Assembly (NCBI GenBank): GCA_964610905.1
Contig: CAZSYT010000003.1
Coordinates: forward strand, 22,991 to 86,990
Source of the DNA: JAJZJT01 sp964610905
GTDB taxonomy: Bacteria; Actinomycetota; Acidimicrobiia; Acidimicrobiales; RAAP-2
Direction of reading: 5' to 3'
DNA: 64,000 nt
Position 1 is the first letter of the stretch; each line of letters begins with the position of its first letter. The translations under genes and the position numbers were made by a program. Of this stretch, positions 7,040 through 15,089 are shown piece by piece. The notes beneath the pieces were generated by a model. It was not told the DNA's origin. It saw only the letters and a program-made list of their open reading frames with translations, and did not search any database.

Positions 7040-8935
7040 TCACAGGTCGGTGGCATCGACGGCGACGCGGACGCGCCCGCCTGGTCGGCCTGCCGCGGCC
7101 AGGGCGTCGCACAGGGTGGCGTGGTCGCCGGACCGCACGGCGAAGCGGTCCTCCCCCACGGTGGCGACGGCGACGCCCGGCGTCTCCGCCAGGACGGCCG
7201 CCAGTGCCGACGCTCCCGGGCCGTCGACGGTGGCGAGGGTGGAGAACGGCGGCAGGGAGAGCTCCTCCCGCAGGGCCCGCTGGCGGGCCGCGAGCGGGCC
7301 CGGGTCGCCCAGGCGGGCGGCCTCGAGGACCTCGTGGCCGCCGGTGCGGGTCTGGACGAGCACGCGCCCCGGGCCGCCGCGCCCGCCGACCAGCCGGCCT
7401 GCCCGGACGAGGAGGGCGAGCGCGTCCTCGGCCGCGGTGAACCGGCGTGCGAGCAGGTGCTGGTCAAAGTCGAGGAACGCCACGAGGCTCGCCGCCCCGG
7501 CACGATGCAGCGCTGCCTCCGTGCCCACCACCAGCCGTGCCGGTGGTTCGGGCGACCCCGGGGGCGGGGGACCGTCGCCGGCGCCGCTCCGGCGGCCCGG
7601 CCGGCGTGCTCTCGGCCCGGACTCCTCGTGCACCGGCTCGCCGAGGAGCCGTCCGAGGTCCTCGGCGGCACGGGCCACCCCGGGGCGGAGCAGCTTGAGG
7701 CGGGCCGAGTCGCAGCTGCCGCACACCGCCGGTCGCTCGTCGCCGCACCGTCGGCACGCCAGGACCTCGGGCGACGCGGCGAGCTCCATGGCACCGCCGC
7801 ACCGCGTGCACGCGACCACGGCCCCGCAGGTGGCGCAGGCGAGCAGGCGGGCCCGGCCCCGGCGGTCCAGCACGCAGACCACCCGGCCCCCGGGGGTGGC
7901 GAGGGCGGCGCGGGCCTCCGCGACCAGGCGGTCCGAGAAGAGCCCCGTTCGAGGGTCGTCGCCTGTCCGGTCGACCACGAGGACCTCCGGCCACCCCCTG
8001 CGCTCGACCGCCCGCGGCGTGGTCACCACGCGAGCCCCGTCGGCCAGCGTCGCCGTCGGGCACGGCGTCACGAGCACGACCGGGGCACCGGCACGTCGAC
8101 CTCGTTCCACGACGACGTCGACCGCCGACCAGGTCGGCGCCCGCTCCTCGCGGTACGCCTCGTCGTGGGCATCGAGGACCACGGCGGCCCGGAGATCGGG
8201 GAGGGGGGCCCACGCTGCGGCGCGCGCGCCCACCGCGACGACGTCGCCGCCGCGGGCCGCCGCCCACTCGTCCGGCAGCAGCGCGGCCGGGGCACCCGCG
8301 GCCCGCAGGCGTCGGTGGACCCCTTCTGCCTGGCGGCGCGACGGCGCGAGCACGAGCACGCCGGCGGCACCCAACCGGTGGACGACCTCGAGGACCACCC
8401 GCGCGGCGTCGAGGGTCGGCGCCAGCCGGACGACGACCCGCATACCGGGCGACGCGGCGAGCGCCTCGTCGACGAGGTCGACGGCGCCACCGCCCGGCGA
8501 GGGAACGGCCCCGGGCCCCGCACGGCGTCCCCGGCGGGTGGCCACCTCGGGCTCCCCCACCACCCGCGGGGCCGACGCCGTCGACAGCAAGCCGGCCACG
8601 GGTCCGGCCCACCGCCACGCCGCCCATGCGGCCAGCGCCACGACGGGCGGAGGTGGGCCGAGCCCATGCGCCGCCAGCACGGGCTTCGGCTCGACTCCCT
8701 CGGGGAGCTCCACGTCGTCGGCCACCACCCAGCCCCGGACGCGTCGGCCGTGGAGCTCGACCCGCACCGGCGTTCCCACGCCGAGCACGCCAGCGAGCTC
8801 CGAGGGGACGGCGTAGTCGAACGGTCGGGCCAGCGCGGCCACGTCGACGACGACGCGGGCGACCCGGCCGGTCGGCCGCTCGGTCGACCGGCCGTGCCGG
8901 GCCCCCGGGCCCGGGCGGTCGGGCGGTGCGCTCAG
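7040..8935 (-). CDS. priA: PriA-like primosomal protein, helicase motifs degenerate
   Basis: Replication-restart protein homologue of about 630 residues. The N-terminal 3'-DNA-binding domain includes ARPFDYAVP and VRVELHGRRVRGWV. The helicase core has no Walker A (GxGKT) sequence, and the usual DEAH box reads DAHDEAY, so ATP-driven unwinding is unlikely. This loss is known in actinobacterial PriA. The zinc-binding segment is well kept, with eight Cys in CATCG, CTRCG, CRRCG and CGSC. Start: no ATG, GTG or TTG suits the conserved N-terminus. CTG 8935 would overlap the metK TGA by 4 bp (CTGA) and keeps the whole first beta-strand. The first standard start, GTG 8842, would remove it. Genomic place (metK-priA-def-fmt) matches other actinobacteria. 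Confidence 0.85.
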   Translation of the reverse strand: MSAPPDRPGPGARHGRSTERPTGRVARVVVDVAALARPFDYAVPSELAGVLGVGTPVRVELHGRRVRGWVVADDVELPEGVEPKPVLAAHGLGPPPPVVALAAWAAWRWAGPVAGLLSTASAPRVVGEPEVATRRGRRAGPGAVPSPGGGAVDLVDEALAASPGMRVVVRLAPTLDAARVVLEVVHRLGAAGVLVLAPSRRQAEGVHRRLRAAGAPAALLPDEWAAARGGDVVAVGARAAAWAPLPDLRAAVVLDAHDEAYREERAPTWSAVDVVVERGRRAGAPVVLVTPCPTATLADGARVVTTPRAVERRGWPEVLVVDRTGDDPRTGLFSDRLVAEARAALATPGGRVVCVLDRRGRARLLACATCGAVVACTRCGGAMELAASPEVLACRRCGDERPAVCGSCDSARLKLLRPGVARAAEDLGRLLGEPVHEESGPRARRPGRRSGAGDGPPPPGSPEPPARLVVGTEAALHRAGAASLVAFLDFDQHLLARRFTAAEDALALLVRAGRLVGGRGGPGRVLVQTRTGGHEVLEAARLGDPGPLAARQRALREELSLPPFSTLATVDGPGASALAAVLAETPGVAVATVGEDRFAVRSGDHATLCDALAAAGRPGGRVRVAVDATDL

Positions 8936-10128
8936 AGGCCGAGTGCCTGCTTCAGGTCGTCCACCCGGGGCGTGTCCTCCCAGCTGAACTCCTTGTCGGT
9001 GCGGCCGAAGTGCCCGTACGCCGCCGTCTTGCGGTAGATCGGGCGCTTCAGGTCGAGGTCGCGCACGATGGCGGCGGGCCGGAGGTCGAAGATCTCCTGG
9101 ACGGCGGCCGAGATGGCCGCCGGGTCGACCTGCTCGGTGCCGAACGTCTCGACGAGGAGCGACACCGGACGCGCCACGCCGATGGCGTACGCGACCTGGA
9201 TCTCGCACCGCCTGGCCGCCCCGGCGGCCACCACGTGCTTGGCCACCCATCGAGCAGCGTACGCGGCCGAGCGGTCGACCTTGGAGGGGTCCTTGCCCGA
9301 GAAGGCCCCGCCGCCGTGGCGCGCCATGCCGCCGTAGGTGTCGACGATGATCTTGCGACCGGTCAGGCCGGTGTCGGCGTGGGGGCCGCCGAGCTCGAAG
9401 ACACCCGTGGGGTTGGCGAGGAGCCGCAGACCGTCGGTGTCGAGGTCGGTGGGCAGGAGCGGGTTGACGACGTTGTCGCGCAAGTCCGGGAGCAGGAGGG
9501 TCTCGATGTCGATGCCGGGGTCGTGCTGCGTCGAGATCAGCACCGTGTCGATCGACACCGGTCGTCCGTCCTCGTAGGTGACGCTGACCTGGGTCTTGCC
9601 ATCCGGCCGGAGGTAGGGCAGGACGCCGACCCTGCGGACCTGCGCGAGACGTTGGGCGAGACGGTGCGCCAGCCAGATGGGCAGGGGCATGAGGTCGGGC
9701 GTCTCGTCGCAGGCGTAGCCGAACATCATCCCCTGGTCACCTGCACCCTGGGCGTTCAGCTCGTCCTCGCCGCCCGTCCCCGCCCGGACCTCGAGCGCCC
9801 GGTCGACTCCCTGGCCGATGTCGGGGGACTGCTCGTCGAGCGCCACCATGACGCCGCACGTCTTGCCGTTGATGCCGTAGGCGTCGTCGTCGTAGCCGAT
9901 GTCGAGGACCACCTGGCGGACGAGCGTGGGGATGTCGACGTAGGTCGACGTGGTGATCTCGCCGGCCACCAGCACCAGACCGGTCGTCAGCAACGTCTCG
10001 CACGCGACGCGGCTGTTCGGGTCCTCGGTGAGCAGGGCGTCGAGGACGGAGTCGGAGATCTGGTCGGCCATCTTGTCGGGATGGCCCTCGGTCACCGACT
10101 CCGAGGTGAAGGTCCAGCGAGTGGTCAC
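8932..10128 (-). CDS. metK: S-adenosylmethionine synthase
   Basis: Makes SAM from methionine and ATP. The 398-residue protein opens with FTSESVTEGHPDK and carries the signature GDQGMMFGYACDET (residues about 130-145), the KTQVSV and DTVLIS segments, and the phosphate-binding GGGAFSGKDPSKVDRSAAY loop. The start is GTG 10128, with GGAG eight bases upstream. A 147-bp gap separates it from coaBC, so it may have its own promoter. That leader contains a CCGGGG/CCCCGG stem but no SAM-riboswitch signature that I recognise. Confidence 0.97.
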   Translation of the reverse strand: MTTRWTFTSESVTEGHPDKMADQISDSVLDALLTEDPNSRVACETLLTTGLVLVAGEITTSTYVDIPTLVRQVVLDIGYDDDAYGINGKTCGVMVALDEQSPDIGQGVDRALEVRAGTGGEDELNAQGAGDQGMMFGYACDETPDLMPLPIWLAHRLAQRLAQVRRVGVLPYLRPDGKTQVSVTYEDGRPVSIDTVLISTQHDPGIDIETLLLPDLRDNVVNPLLPTDLDTDGLRLLANPTGVFELGGPHADTGLTGRKIIVDTYGGMARHGGGAFSGKDPSKVDRSAAYAARWVAKHVVAAGAARRCEIQVAYAIGVARPVSLLVETFGTEQVDPAAISAAVQEIFDLRPAAIVRDLDLKRPIYRKTAAYGHFGRTDKEFSWEDTPRVDDLKQALGL

Positions 10129-10220
10129 AGGATGCTCCGTTCTGTCATGTGCGCCGATGCAGTCGGTCGTGAGGTGTCCGTCGGGTGCGTGCCCGCAGCC
10201 CGGCCCGTCCGGTGCCGGCG

Positions 10221-10242
10221 CCGGGGAGCCAGGAGCCCCCGG
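10221..10242 (-). other. Stem-loop in the metK leader
   Basis: CCGGGG (10221-10226) pairs with CCCCGG (10237-10242) across 10 nt, in the 147-bp space between coaBC and metK. It may end coaBC transcripts or be a leader element of metK. Only the pairing is seen. Confidence 0.3.
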
Positions 10243-10275
10243 CAGCCGCTGGTCGTGCCGCGTGGTCGTCCGCCG

Positions 10276-11499
10276 TCATCGGTCCGCCGTCAGGGCGACC
10301 ACCCTATCCAACACGGCATCGGCGACGGCGTCCTTGGTCGTCAGGGGCACGTCGGTACGCGTCCCGTCGGCCCCCAGGATGCTCACCGCGTTGGTGTCGT
10401 GGTCGAACCCGACCCCCGGTGCGGAGACGTCGTTCGCGACGAGCAGGTCCACGCCCTTGGCGGCGAGCTTGCCCCGTGCCCGGGCCTCCACGTCGTCGGT
10501 CTCGGCGGCGAAGCCCACGAGGACCTGGCCCGGACGCCGACGGGCGGCCAGGCCGCGCAGGATGTCGGGGGTCGGCTCGAGGACGAGCGACGGGGGCCCG
10601 TCGACCTTGTGCAACTTGGAGCCGGCGGCGGAGACGGGACGGAAGTCCGCCACCGCCGCCGCCATCACCACGACGTCTGCGGTATCGCGGTCGCCGACCG
10701 CCCGCTCCATGTCGGCAGCCGTCTCGACCCGCACGACCTCGATCCCGGGCGAGGTCGCGAGCGACGTCGTCGTCACCAGCACGACCTCGGCCCCCCGGCG
10801 CCGCGCGGCCTCGGCGATCGCGTGCCCCTGCTTGCCCGACGAGCGGTTGGTGATGACCCGCACCGGGTCGATGGGCTCGCGGGTGCCCCCGGCGGTCACG
10901 AGGACGCGTCGCCCGGCCAGGTCGGCGGGGCGTCCCGCGCCCTGACGGCGGGCCACGGCGTCGACCACGGCGGCGACGATGCGCTCCGGGTCGGCCAGTC
11001 GGCCCGTGCCGACGTCGCCACCGGCCAGGCGGCCGGCCTCCGGCGGGACGACCTCGGCGCCTCGGCGTCTCAGGACGGCCAGGTTCTCCTGCACCGCCGG
11101 GTGCTCCCACATCTCGGTGTGCATGGCGGGGCACAGCACCACCGGGGCGCGGGTGGCCACCAGGGTCGTCGTGAGGAGGTCGTCGGCCAGCCCGGCCGCC
11201 GCGCGCCCCAGCAGGTCGGCGGTGGCCGGGGCCACCACGACGACGTCGGCGAGCTGCCCGAGGCGCGTGTGGGCGATGGGCGCCGGTCCCTCCCACACCG
11301 ACACCTGGGCGGGCTCGGAAGCGAGGGCGTCGAAGGTCGTCCGACCCACGAAGCGCTGGGCGTGCTCGGTCAGCACCGGGGCGACGTGCATCCCCGCGTC
11401 GACCAGGCGCCGGCAGACCTCGACGGCCTTGTAGGCGGCGATCCCGGCGCACACGCCGAGGACCACGAAGGGCGGCCGCTCGCCCTGCCCCTCCCCCAT
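10276..11499 (-). CDS. coaBC: Bifunctional phosphopantothenoylcysteine decarboxylase / phosphopantothenate-cysteine ligase
   Basis: Two consecutive steps of coenzyme A synthesis: CTP-dependent joining of cysteine to phosphopantothenate (CoaB half, C-terminal) and FMN-dependent decarboxylation (CoaC half, N-terminal). The 407-residue protein begins with GVCAGIAAYKAVEVCRRL. It shows the FMN-site region VVAPATADLLGRAAAGLADDL and the PAMHTEMWEHPAV substrate motif. The CoaB half starts near residue 185 with VLVTAGGTREPIDPVR and NRSSGKQG, and has the KLHK and GFAAET segments. The start is ATG 11499, with TAGGGAG five bases upstream. It lies 20 bp after rpoZ, so the two are probably cotranscribed. 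Confidence 0.96.
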   Translation of the reverse strand: MGEGQGERPPFVVLGVCAGIAAYKAVEVCRRLVDAGMHVAPVLTEHAQRFVGRTTFDALASEPAQVSVWEGPAPIAHTRLGQLADVVVVAPATADLLGRAAAGLADDLLTTTLVATRAPVVLCPAMHTEMWEHPAVQENLAVLRRRGAEVVPPEAGRLAGGDVGTGRLADPERIVAAVVDAVARRQGAGRPADLAGRRVLVTAGGTREPIDPVRVITNRSSGKQGHAIAEAARRRGAEVVLVTTTSLATSPGIEVVRVETAADMERAVGDRDTADVVVMAAAVADFRPVSAAGSKLHKVDGPPSLVLEPTPDILRGLAARRRPGQVLVGFAAETDDVEARARGKLAAKGVDLLVANDVSAPGVGFDHDTNAVSILGADGTRTDVPLTTKDAVADAVLDRVVALTADR

Positions 11500-11519
11500 G
11501 GCGCTCCCTACGGTCGCGC

Positions 11520-11855
11520 CTATGCGCCCGCGTCGGGGCCGGCGGACGGCTCGTCGCCGGTGCCGGCCCCGGCGAGGGCGGCCTCCTCGGCAGCCGCCAG
11601 CTCCGACGGGTCCGGTCGGACGAAGGTCGCCTTGCCGGCGGCGACCTCCTCGAGGGCGATGGACAGCGGCTTGCCCGACACCGAGGCCACCTGCGGTGGC
11701 ACCACGACGCCGAGCCCCTCCCCGAGGGAGTTGTAGTAGCTGTTGACCTGGCGTGCACGCCGAGAGGCCAGGGCGACGAGCGTGAACTTGGAGTCCACCT
11801 TGTCGAGCAGGTCCTCGATGGGCGGGTCCATCAGCGTGCTCTCGTGCTCGGCCAT
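11520..11855 (-). CDS. rpoZ: RNA polymerase omega subunit
   Basis: Small subunit that helps RNA polymerase assembly by clamping the beta-prime subunit. The 111-residue product has the core LLDKVDSKFTLVALASRRARQVNSYY near its N-terminus and a PLSIALEEVAAGK segment, followed by an Ala/Glu-rich tail. The start is ATG 11855, with GAGAGG upstream. The neighbours gmk (5') and coaBC (3') are the classic actinobacterial gmk-rpoZ-coaBC order. Confidence 0.95.
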   Translation of the reverse strand: MAEHESTLMDPPIEDLLDKVDSKFTLVALASRRARQVNSYYNSLGEGLGVVVPPQVASVSGKPLSIALEEVAAGKATFVRPDPSELAAAEEAALAGAGTGDEPSAGPDAGA

Positions 11856-12018
11856 CGTGGTCCTCTCGGTCGGGTCTTCTCGGTGCGGCCGTCGCTGCCG
11901 GTGCGGTCCGGTCGCGGTCCCGGTCCTTGGGGCCGGCCCGTCGGTCGTGCCCCCGTGACCCGCCCCTCGCCGGCGTCTCGCGCCGCTCCAGCAAAGCCCG
12001 GCGGGGCGACGGGACCCG

Positions 12019-12633
12019 TCACTGTCCCGTCGAAGGAGCGGTCCCCTCCGTCGACGGTCCGGTCCCCGGCGGGGCCGTCCCCACCGGGGAGCCCTGCCGA
12101 CGCCGGCCCTCCACTATAGCGGCTATCTCGGCGACCGCCCGGTCGAGCTCGTCGTTCACGACCACGACATCCGCCAGCGACCGCCCGACGGCCAGCTCCT
12201 CGGCCCCTGCCGCCAGGCGTCGGGCCACGTGCTCCTCGGGGTCCCCCCGACCGCGCAGACGTACCGCCTGCACCTCGGGCGAGGGCGGGGCGAGGAGCAC
12301 GAGGAGGGCGTCCGGCCGCTGTCGGCGCACCTGGGCGGCGCCCTGCACGTCGATCTCGAGCAGGACGTCGCAGCCTGCGGGAGGACGCGGGACGGGCGTG
12401 CCGTAGAGGTTGCCCAGGAACTCGGCCCACTCGATGAACCCGCCGGCTCGGGCGTGCGCCTCGAACGCCTCCCGGGTGACGAAGACGTAGGCGTCGGCGG
12501 GCTCCTCGGGGCGCCGCTGCCGCGTCGTCCACGACCGGCTCAGCCACAGCCGGGGGTCGGCGTCGACCAGTCCGGCCGCGACGGTGCCCTTGCCGGCCCC
12601 ACCCGGGCCGAAGAGCACGACGACCAGCGGCAC
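12019..12633 (-). CDS. gmk: Guanylate kinase
   Basis: Phosphorylates GMP to GDP with ATP. The 204-residue protein has a P-loop FGPGGAGKGTV at residues 8-18, SRSWTTRQRRPEE for GMP binding, a FIEWAEFLGNLYGTP region and LEIDVQGAAQVR. The C-terminal 25 residues are a Gly/Pro/Thr-rich tail, unlike the core. The start is GTG 12633, without a strong ribosome-binding site. It lies 38 bp after mihF and is followed by a 163-bp gap before rpoZ in which I see no element. Confidence 0.95.
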   Translation of the reverse strand: MPLVVVLFGPGGAGKGTVAAGLVDADPRLWLSRSWTTRQRRPEEPADAYVFVTREAFEAHARAGGFIEWAEFLGNLYGTPVPRPPAGCDVLLEIDVQGAAQVRRQRPDALLVLLAPPSPEVQAVRLRGRGDPEEHVARRLAAGAEELAVGRSLADVVVVNDELDRAVAEIAAIVEGRRRQGSPVGTAPPGTGPSTEGTAPSTGQ

Positions 12634-12671
12634 TCGCCCCGTGCCACCGTCCCCGGGGGACGGCGGGGCGC

Positions 12672-12989
12672 TCAGCGCGCGGTCTCGCGCAGGAGCGCCT
12701 CGCGCTGGTTGCTCCCGAGCCCCTGCAACCGCCGGCTCTCGCTGATGCCCACCGTCTCCATCATCCGGCGAGCCTTCACCTTGCCCAGCCCGGGCAGCGA
12801 CTCGAGCACCGAGAGCACCTTCATCTTGCCCACCGCGTCGTTCTCGTCGGCGGCGGCCAGCAGCTCGGCCAAGGTCATCGAGCCCAGTTTGAGCTTCTCC
12901 TTGACCTCGGCCCGCTCCCGGCGGACCAGCGCCGCCTTCGCCAGGGCGGCTTGACGTTGCTCGGGCGTGAGTGCAGGAGGCTGCGACAT
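12672..12989 (-). CDS. mihF: Actinobacterial integration host factor
   Basis: Nucleoid-associated DNA-binding protein of the mIHF/sIHF family, unrelated in fold to the E. coli heterodimer. The 105-residue protein has the basic N-terminal helix (EQRQAALAKAALVRRERAEVKEK split over residues 9-31), VGKMKVLSVLESLPGLGK and a C-terminal SRRLQGLGSNQREALL, the expected helix-two-turn-helix. ATG 12989 is chosen over an upstream in-frame start because a TATCGT box lies 7 bp before it and the family starts here. It heads mihF-gmk-rpoZ-coaBC. Upstream lies a lipase on the other strand rather than pyrF, the usual neighbour. Confidence 0.93.
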   Translation of the reverse strand: MSQPPALTPEQRQAALAKAALVRRERAEVKEKLKLGSMTLAELLAAADENDAVGKMKVLSVLESLPGLGKVKARRMMETVGISESRRLQGLGSNQREALLRETAR

Positions 12990-12996
12990 GGGCGCG

Positions 12997-13002
12997 ACGA
13001 TA
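12997..13002 (-). promoter_or_regulatory. -10 box for leaderless mihF
   Basis: TATCGT on the minus strand, 7 nt ahead of the ATG at 12989. No ribosome-binding site lies between. Confidence 0.6.
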
Positions 13003-13074
13003 GCGCCTCTTTCACCTCGAAGCAGGACCTTCGCCATCGCGTCCGACGACGCCCGCGCAGCGCTGCCCAGGTCC

Positions 13075-13103
13075 TTGACACCCGGGCCGGCCGCGCGTTA
13101 AAA
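13075..13103 (+). promoter_or_regulatory. Sigma-70-type promoter of the secreted lipase
   Basis: Consensus -35 TTGACA (13075-13080), an exact 17-bp spacer and -10 TTAAAA (13098-13103). Predicted transcription starts near 13110, leaving a leader of about 48 nt with a GGGGGGAGA ribosome-binding site before ATG 13158. Confidence 0.8.
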
Positions 13104-13157
13104 GGGCGCCACGGCCGCCGGAGGGCGGAGGCGGGAGCTCCTGTTCGGGGGGGAGAC

Positions 13158-14108
13158 ATGCGGACCGTCGTGAGGCGCCTGCTCGGCGTCGTCGTACCCG
13201 TGGGGGTCGCACTGGCGTGCGTCCTGGCGGTCGTGGCACCGGCGGCGCCGGCATCGGCGGCGCCGTCGCTGCCCGGGGAGGCCTCGACGTTCCTCGGCTC
13301 GACGCTGTTCTGGAACTGGTATGCGTCGCCCGCCGGCGCCAACACCGGGTGCGTCCCCTCGGCCAGGCACCCGTACCCGGTCGTGCTCTCCGAGGGCACC
13401 TTCGGCAACATGTACAACAGCTTCGGGGCGCTGTCGCCCTACCTCGCCGGACAGGGCTACTGCGTCTACGCCTTCAACTACGGCCAGACCATCGCCCCGT
13501 CGATGTTCGACGCCATGGGCAACATCGCCGGCTCCGCCGCCCAGCTCGGCTCGTTCGTGCGTCGCGTGCTCGCGAGGACCGGAGCGCAGAAGGTCGACAT
13601 CGTCGGCTGGTCCCAGGGCGGCATGATGCCCCGCTACTACATCGACGACCTGGGCGGCGCCCCGTTCGTGCACGAGCTCGTGGCCCTCGCCCCCTCCAAC
13701 CACGGGACGACGCTCGACGGCATCCAGCAGCTCGTCGACTCGTTCGGTGCCGCCGGCGTCTTCACGTCCCTGCTCTCGCCGTGGTGCGAGGCGTGCGTGC
13801 AGCAGCTGCAGGGCTCGTCGTTCCTCGATGCCCTGAACGCCGGCGGGGGCACCGAGCCCGACGTCCACTACGTGGTCATCGAGACCCGCTACGACGAGGT
13901 CGTGACGCCGTACACCAACGCCTTCCTGTCGGGGCCGAACGTGCAGGACGTCCTCCTCCAGGACCAGTGCCCGCAGGACCACAGCGACCACCTCTCGATC
14001 CCGTACGACTCGAACGCCCTCCAGGACGTCGCGAACGCCCTCGGTCCGGACGACCCGTCGTTCGTGCCGTCGTGCGCCTCGGTGGGCCCGCTGTTCGGCA
14101 ACGTCTGA
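13158..14108 (+). CDS. Secreted lipase/esterase (alpha/beta hydrolase)
   Basis: Exported 316-residue hydrolase. A signal peptide fills residues 1-35 (two Arg, a hydrophobic core, then APASAAP as cleavage region). The alpha/beta-hydrolase fold shows the oxyanion segment VVLSEGTFGN, the nucleophile elbow GWSQGG, an acid candidate in ETRYDEVVTPY and the His in DHSDHLSIPYD. It resembles class-2 (LipA/EstB-type) bacterial lipases. Conserved Cys pairs (CEAC; CPQD with a C near the end) suggest disulfides outside the cell. ATG 13158 follows GGGGGGAGA. It lies alone on the plus strand between mihF and pyrF, with its own near-consensus promoter. The substrate is unknown. Confidence 0.88.
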   Translation: MRTVVRRLLGVVVPVGVALACVLAVVAPAAPASAAPSLPGEASTFLGSTLFWNWYASPAGANTGCVPSARHPYPVVLSEGTFGNMYNSFGALSPYLAGQGYCVYAFNYGQTIAPSMFDAMGNIAGSAAQLGSFVRRVLARTGAQKVDIVGWSQGGMMPRYYIDDLGGAPFVHELVALAPSNHGTTLDGIQQLVDSFGAAGVFTSLLSPWCEACVQQLQGSSFLDALNAGGGTEPDVHYVVIETRYDEVVTPYTNAFLSGPNVQDVLLQDQCPQDHSDHLSIPYDSNALQDVANALGPDDPSFVPSCASVGPLFGNV

Positions 14109-14168
14109 CCGGACCGCACCCGTCGGCCCCGGCGGGAACGTGCCCCAGGCGGTCCCACACGCCCGGTT

Positions 14169-14195
14169 GCCGCCCCACCAGCCTGCGGGGGCGGC
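14169..14195. terminator. Bidirectional terminator hairpin
   Basis: Perfect 8-bp stem, GCCGCCCC (14169-14176) and GGGGCGGC (14188-14195), with an 11-nt loop. It lies between the convergent lipase and pyrF genes and touches the pyrF stop. No U-tract, as is common in GC-rich actinobacteria. Confidence 0.6.
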
Positions 14196-15089
14196 TCAGC
14201 CGTCGGCGAGGGCGGCGACGAGCAGCTGCTGCTCGGCCGCGGCGGCAGCCCGCAGCCGCCGGGCGTCCGGCCCCGCCGCCAGGATGGCGCGCGAGACGCT
14301 CGGGAGGACGGTGCCGGTCGGACAGCCGGCGACGAGACGGGCGACCGATGCGGCCGTCGCCCCTTGCGCTCCGATCCCCGGCAGCAGCAGGACGCCGCCC
14401 ACGGTGGCGAGGTCGAAGCCCGAGGGCTCGAGCGTGGCCCCGACCACGGCGCCCAGCGTGCCCGGCAGGTAGCGGCCGCTCGCGTTGGCCTCGGCCACGG
14501 CGGCCAGCACGGCGTCGCCGACCGGCACCCCGCCCGGCACCGTCGCCGACTGCACCTCGGCGCCTTCGGGGTTCGAGCTCCGGGCCACGACGATGACCCC
14601 TCTCCCCGTGGCGCTGGCCCGGGCGAAGAGGGGCTCGAGCGACCCCATGCCCAGGTAGGCCACCGCGGTCACCGCGTCGACGGCGAGCGGGCTCGCCGCG
14701 TCGAGCCACGCCGACGCGTAGGCCTCGGCGGTCGAGCCGATGTCGCCGCGCTTGGCGTCGGCCACCACGACCATGCCGGCCTGGCGGGCTGCCGCGACCA
14801 CTGCCTCGAGCGCGCGGTACCCGGCCGAACCGTGGCGCTCGAAGAAGGCCACTTGCGGCTTGACGACGGCGACGGCGCCGGCGACGGCCTCGACGACCCG
14901 GAGCCCGAACGACTCGAGCCCGGGCCCGTCGTCGGCGAGCCCCCACTGCGCGAGCAGCGACGGCGACGGGTCGATCCCGACGCACAGCGGTCCGGCCGCC
15001 GCCACGAGGCCCGCCACGCGGGCGGCGAACCCGACCGTCGCACCCCCGACCGGCGCCGGCGGAGCCGCACGATGCCCCTGGTCAGCCAT
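14196..15089 (-). CDS. pyrF: Orotidine 5'-phosphate decarboxylase
   Basis: Last step of UMP synthesis. The 297-residue protein is of the longer type common in actinobacteria. It shows LCVGIDPSPSLL, VKPQVAFFERHG, the catalytic Lys-Asp motif DAKRGDIG (residue about 108) and the phosphate-binding LPGIGAQG region. ATG 15089 has AAGGGG upstream and overlaps the pyrD stop by 8 bp, so translation is coupled. It is the last gene of the pyrimidine array, closed by the hairpin at 14169-14195. Confidence 0.95.
   Translation of the reverse strand: MADQGHRAAPPAPVGGATVGFAARVAGLVAAAGPLCVGIDPSPSLLAQWGLADDGPGLESFGLRVVEAVAGAVAVVKPQVAFFERHGSAGYRALEAVVAAARQAGMVVVADAKRGDIGSTAEAYASAWLDAASPLAVDAVTAVAYLGMGSLEPLFARASATGRGVIVVARSSNPEGAEVQSATVPGGVPVGDAVLAAVAEANASGRYLPGTLGAVVGATLEPSGFDLATVGGVLLLPGIGAQGATAASVARLVAGCPTGTVLPSVSRAILAAGPDARRLRAAAAAEQQLLVAALADG

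Noticed and set aside
8936..9250. Priming of the priA-like gene from 9250 inside metK
   Set aside because: That part would lie wholly inside metK in another frame and shows no homology to PriA.
10129..10275. SAM riboswitch ahead of metK
   Set aside because: The leader has a GC stem, but none of the conserved SAM-I, SAM-II or SAM-IV core sequences that I know.
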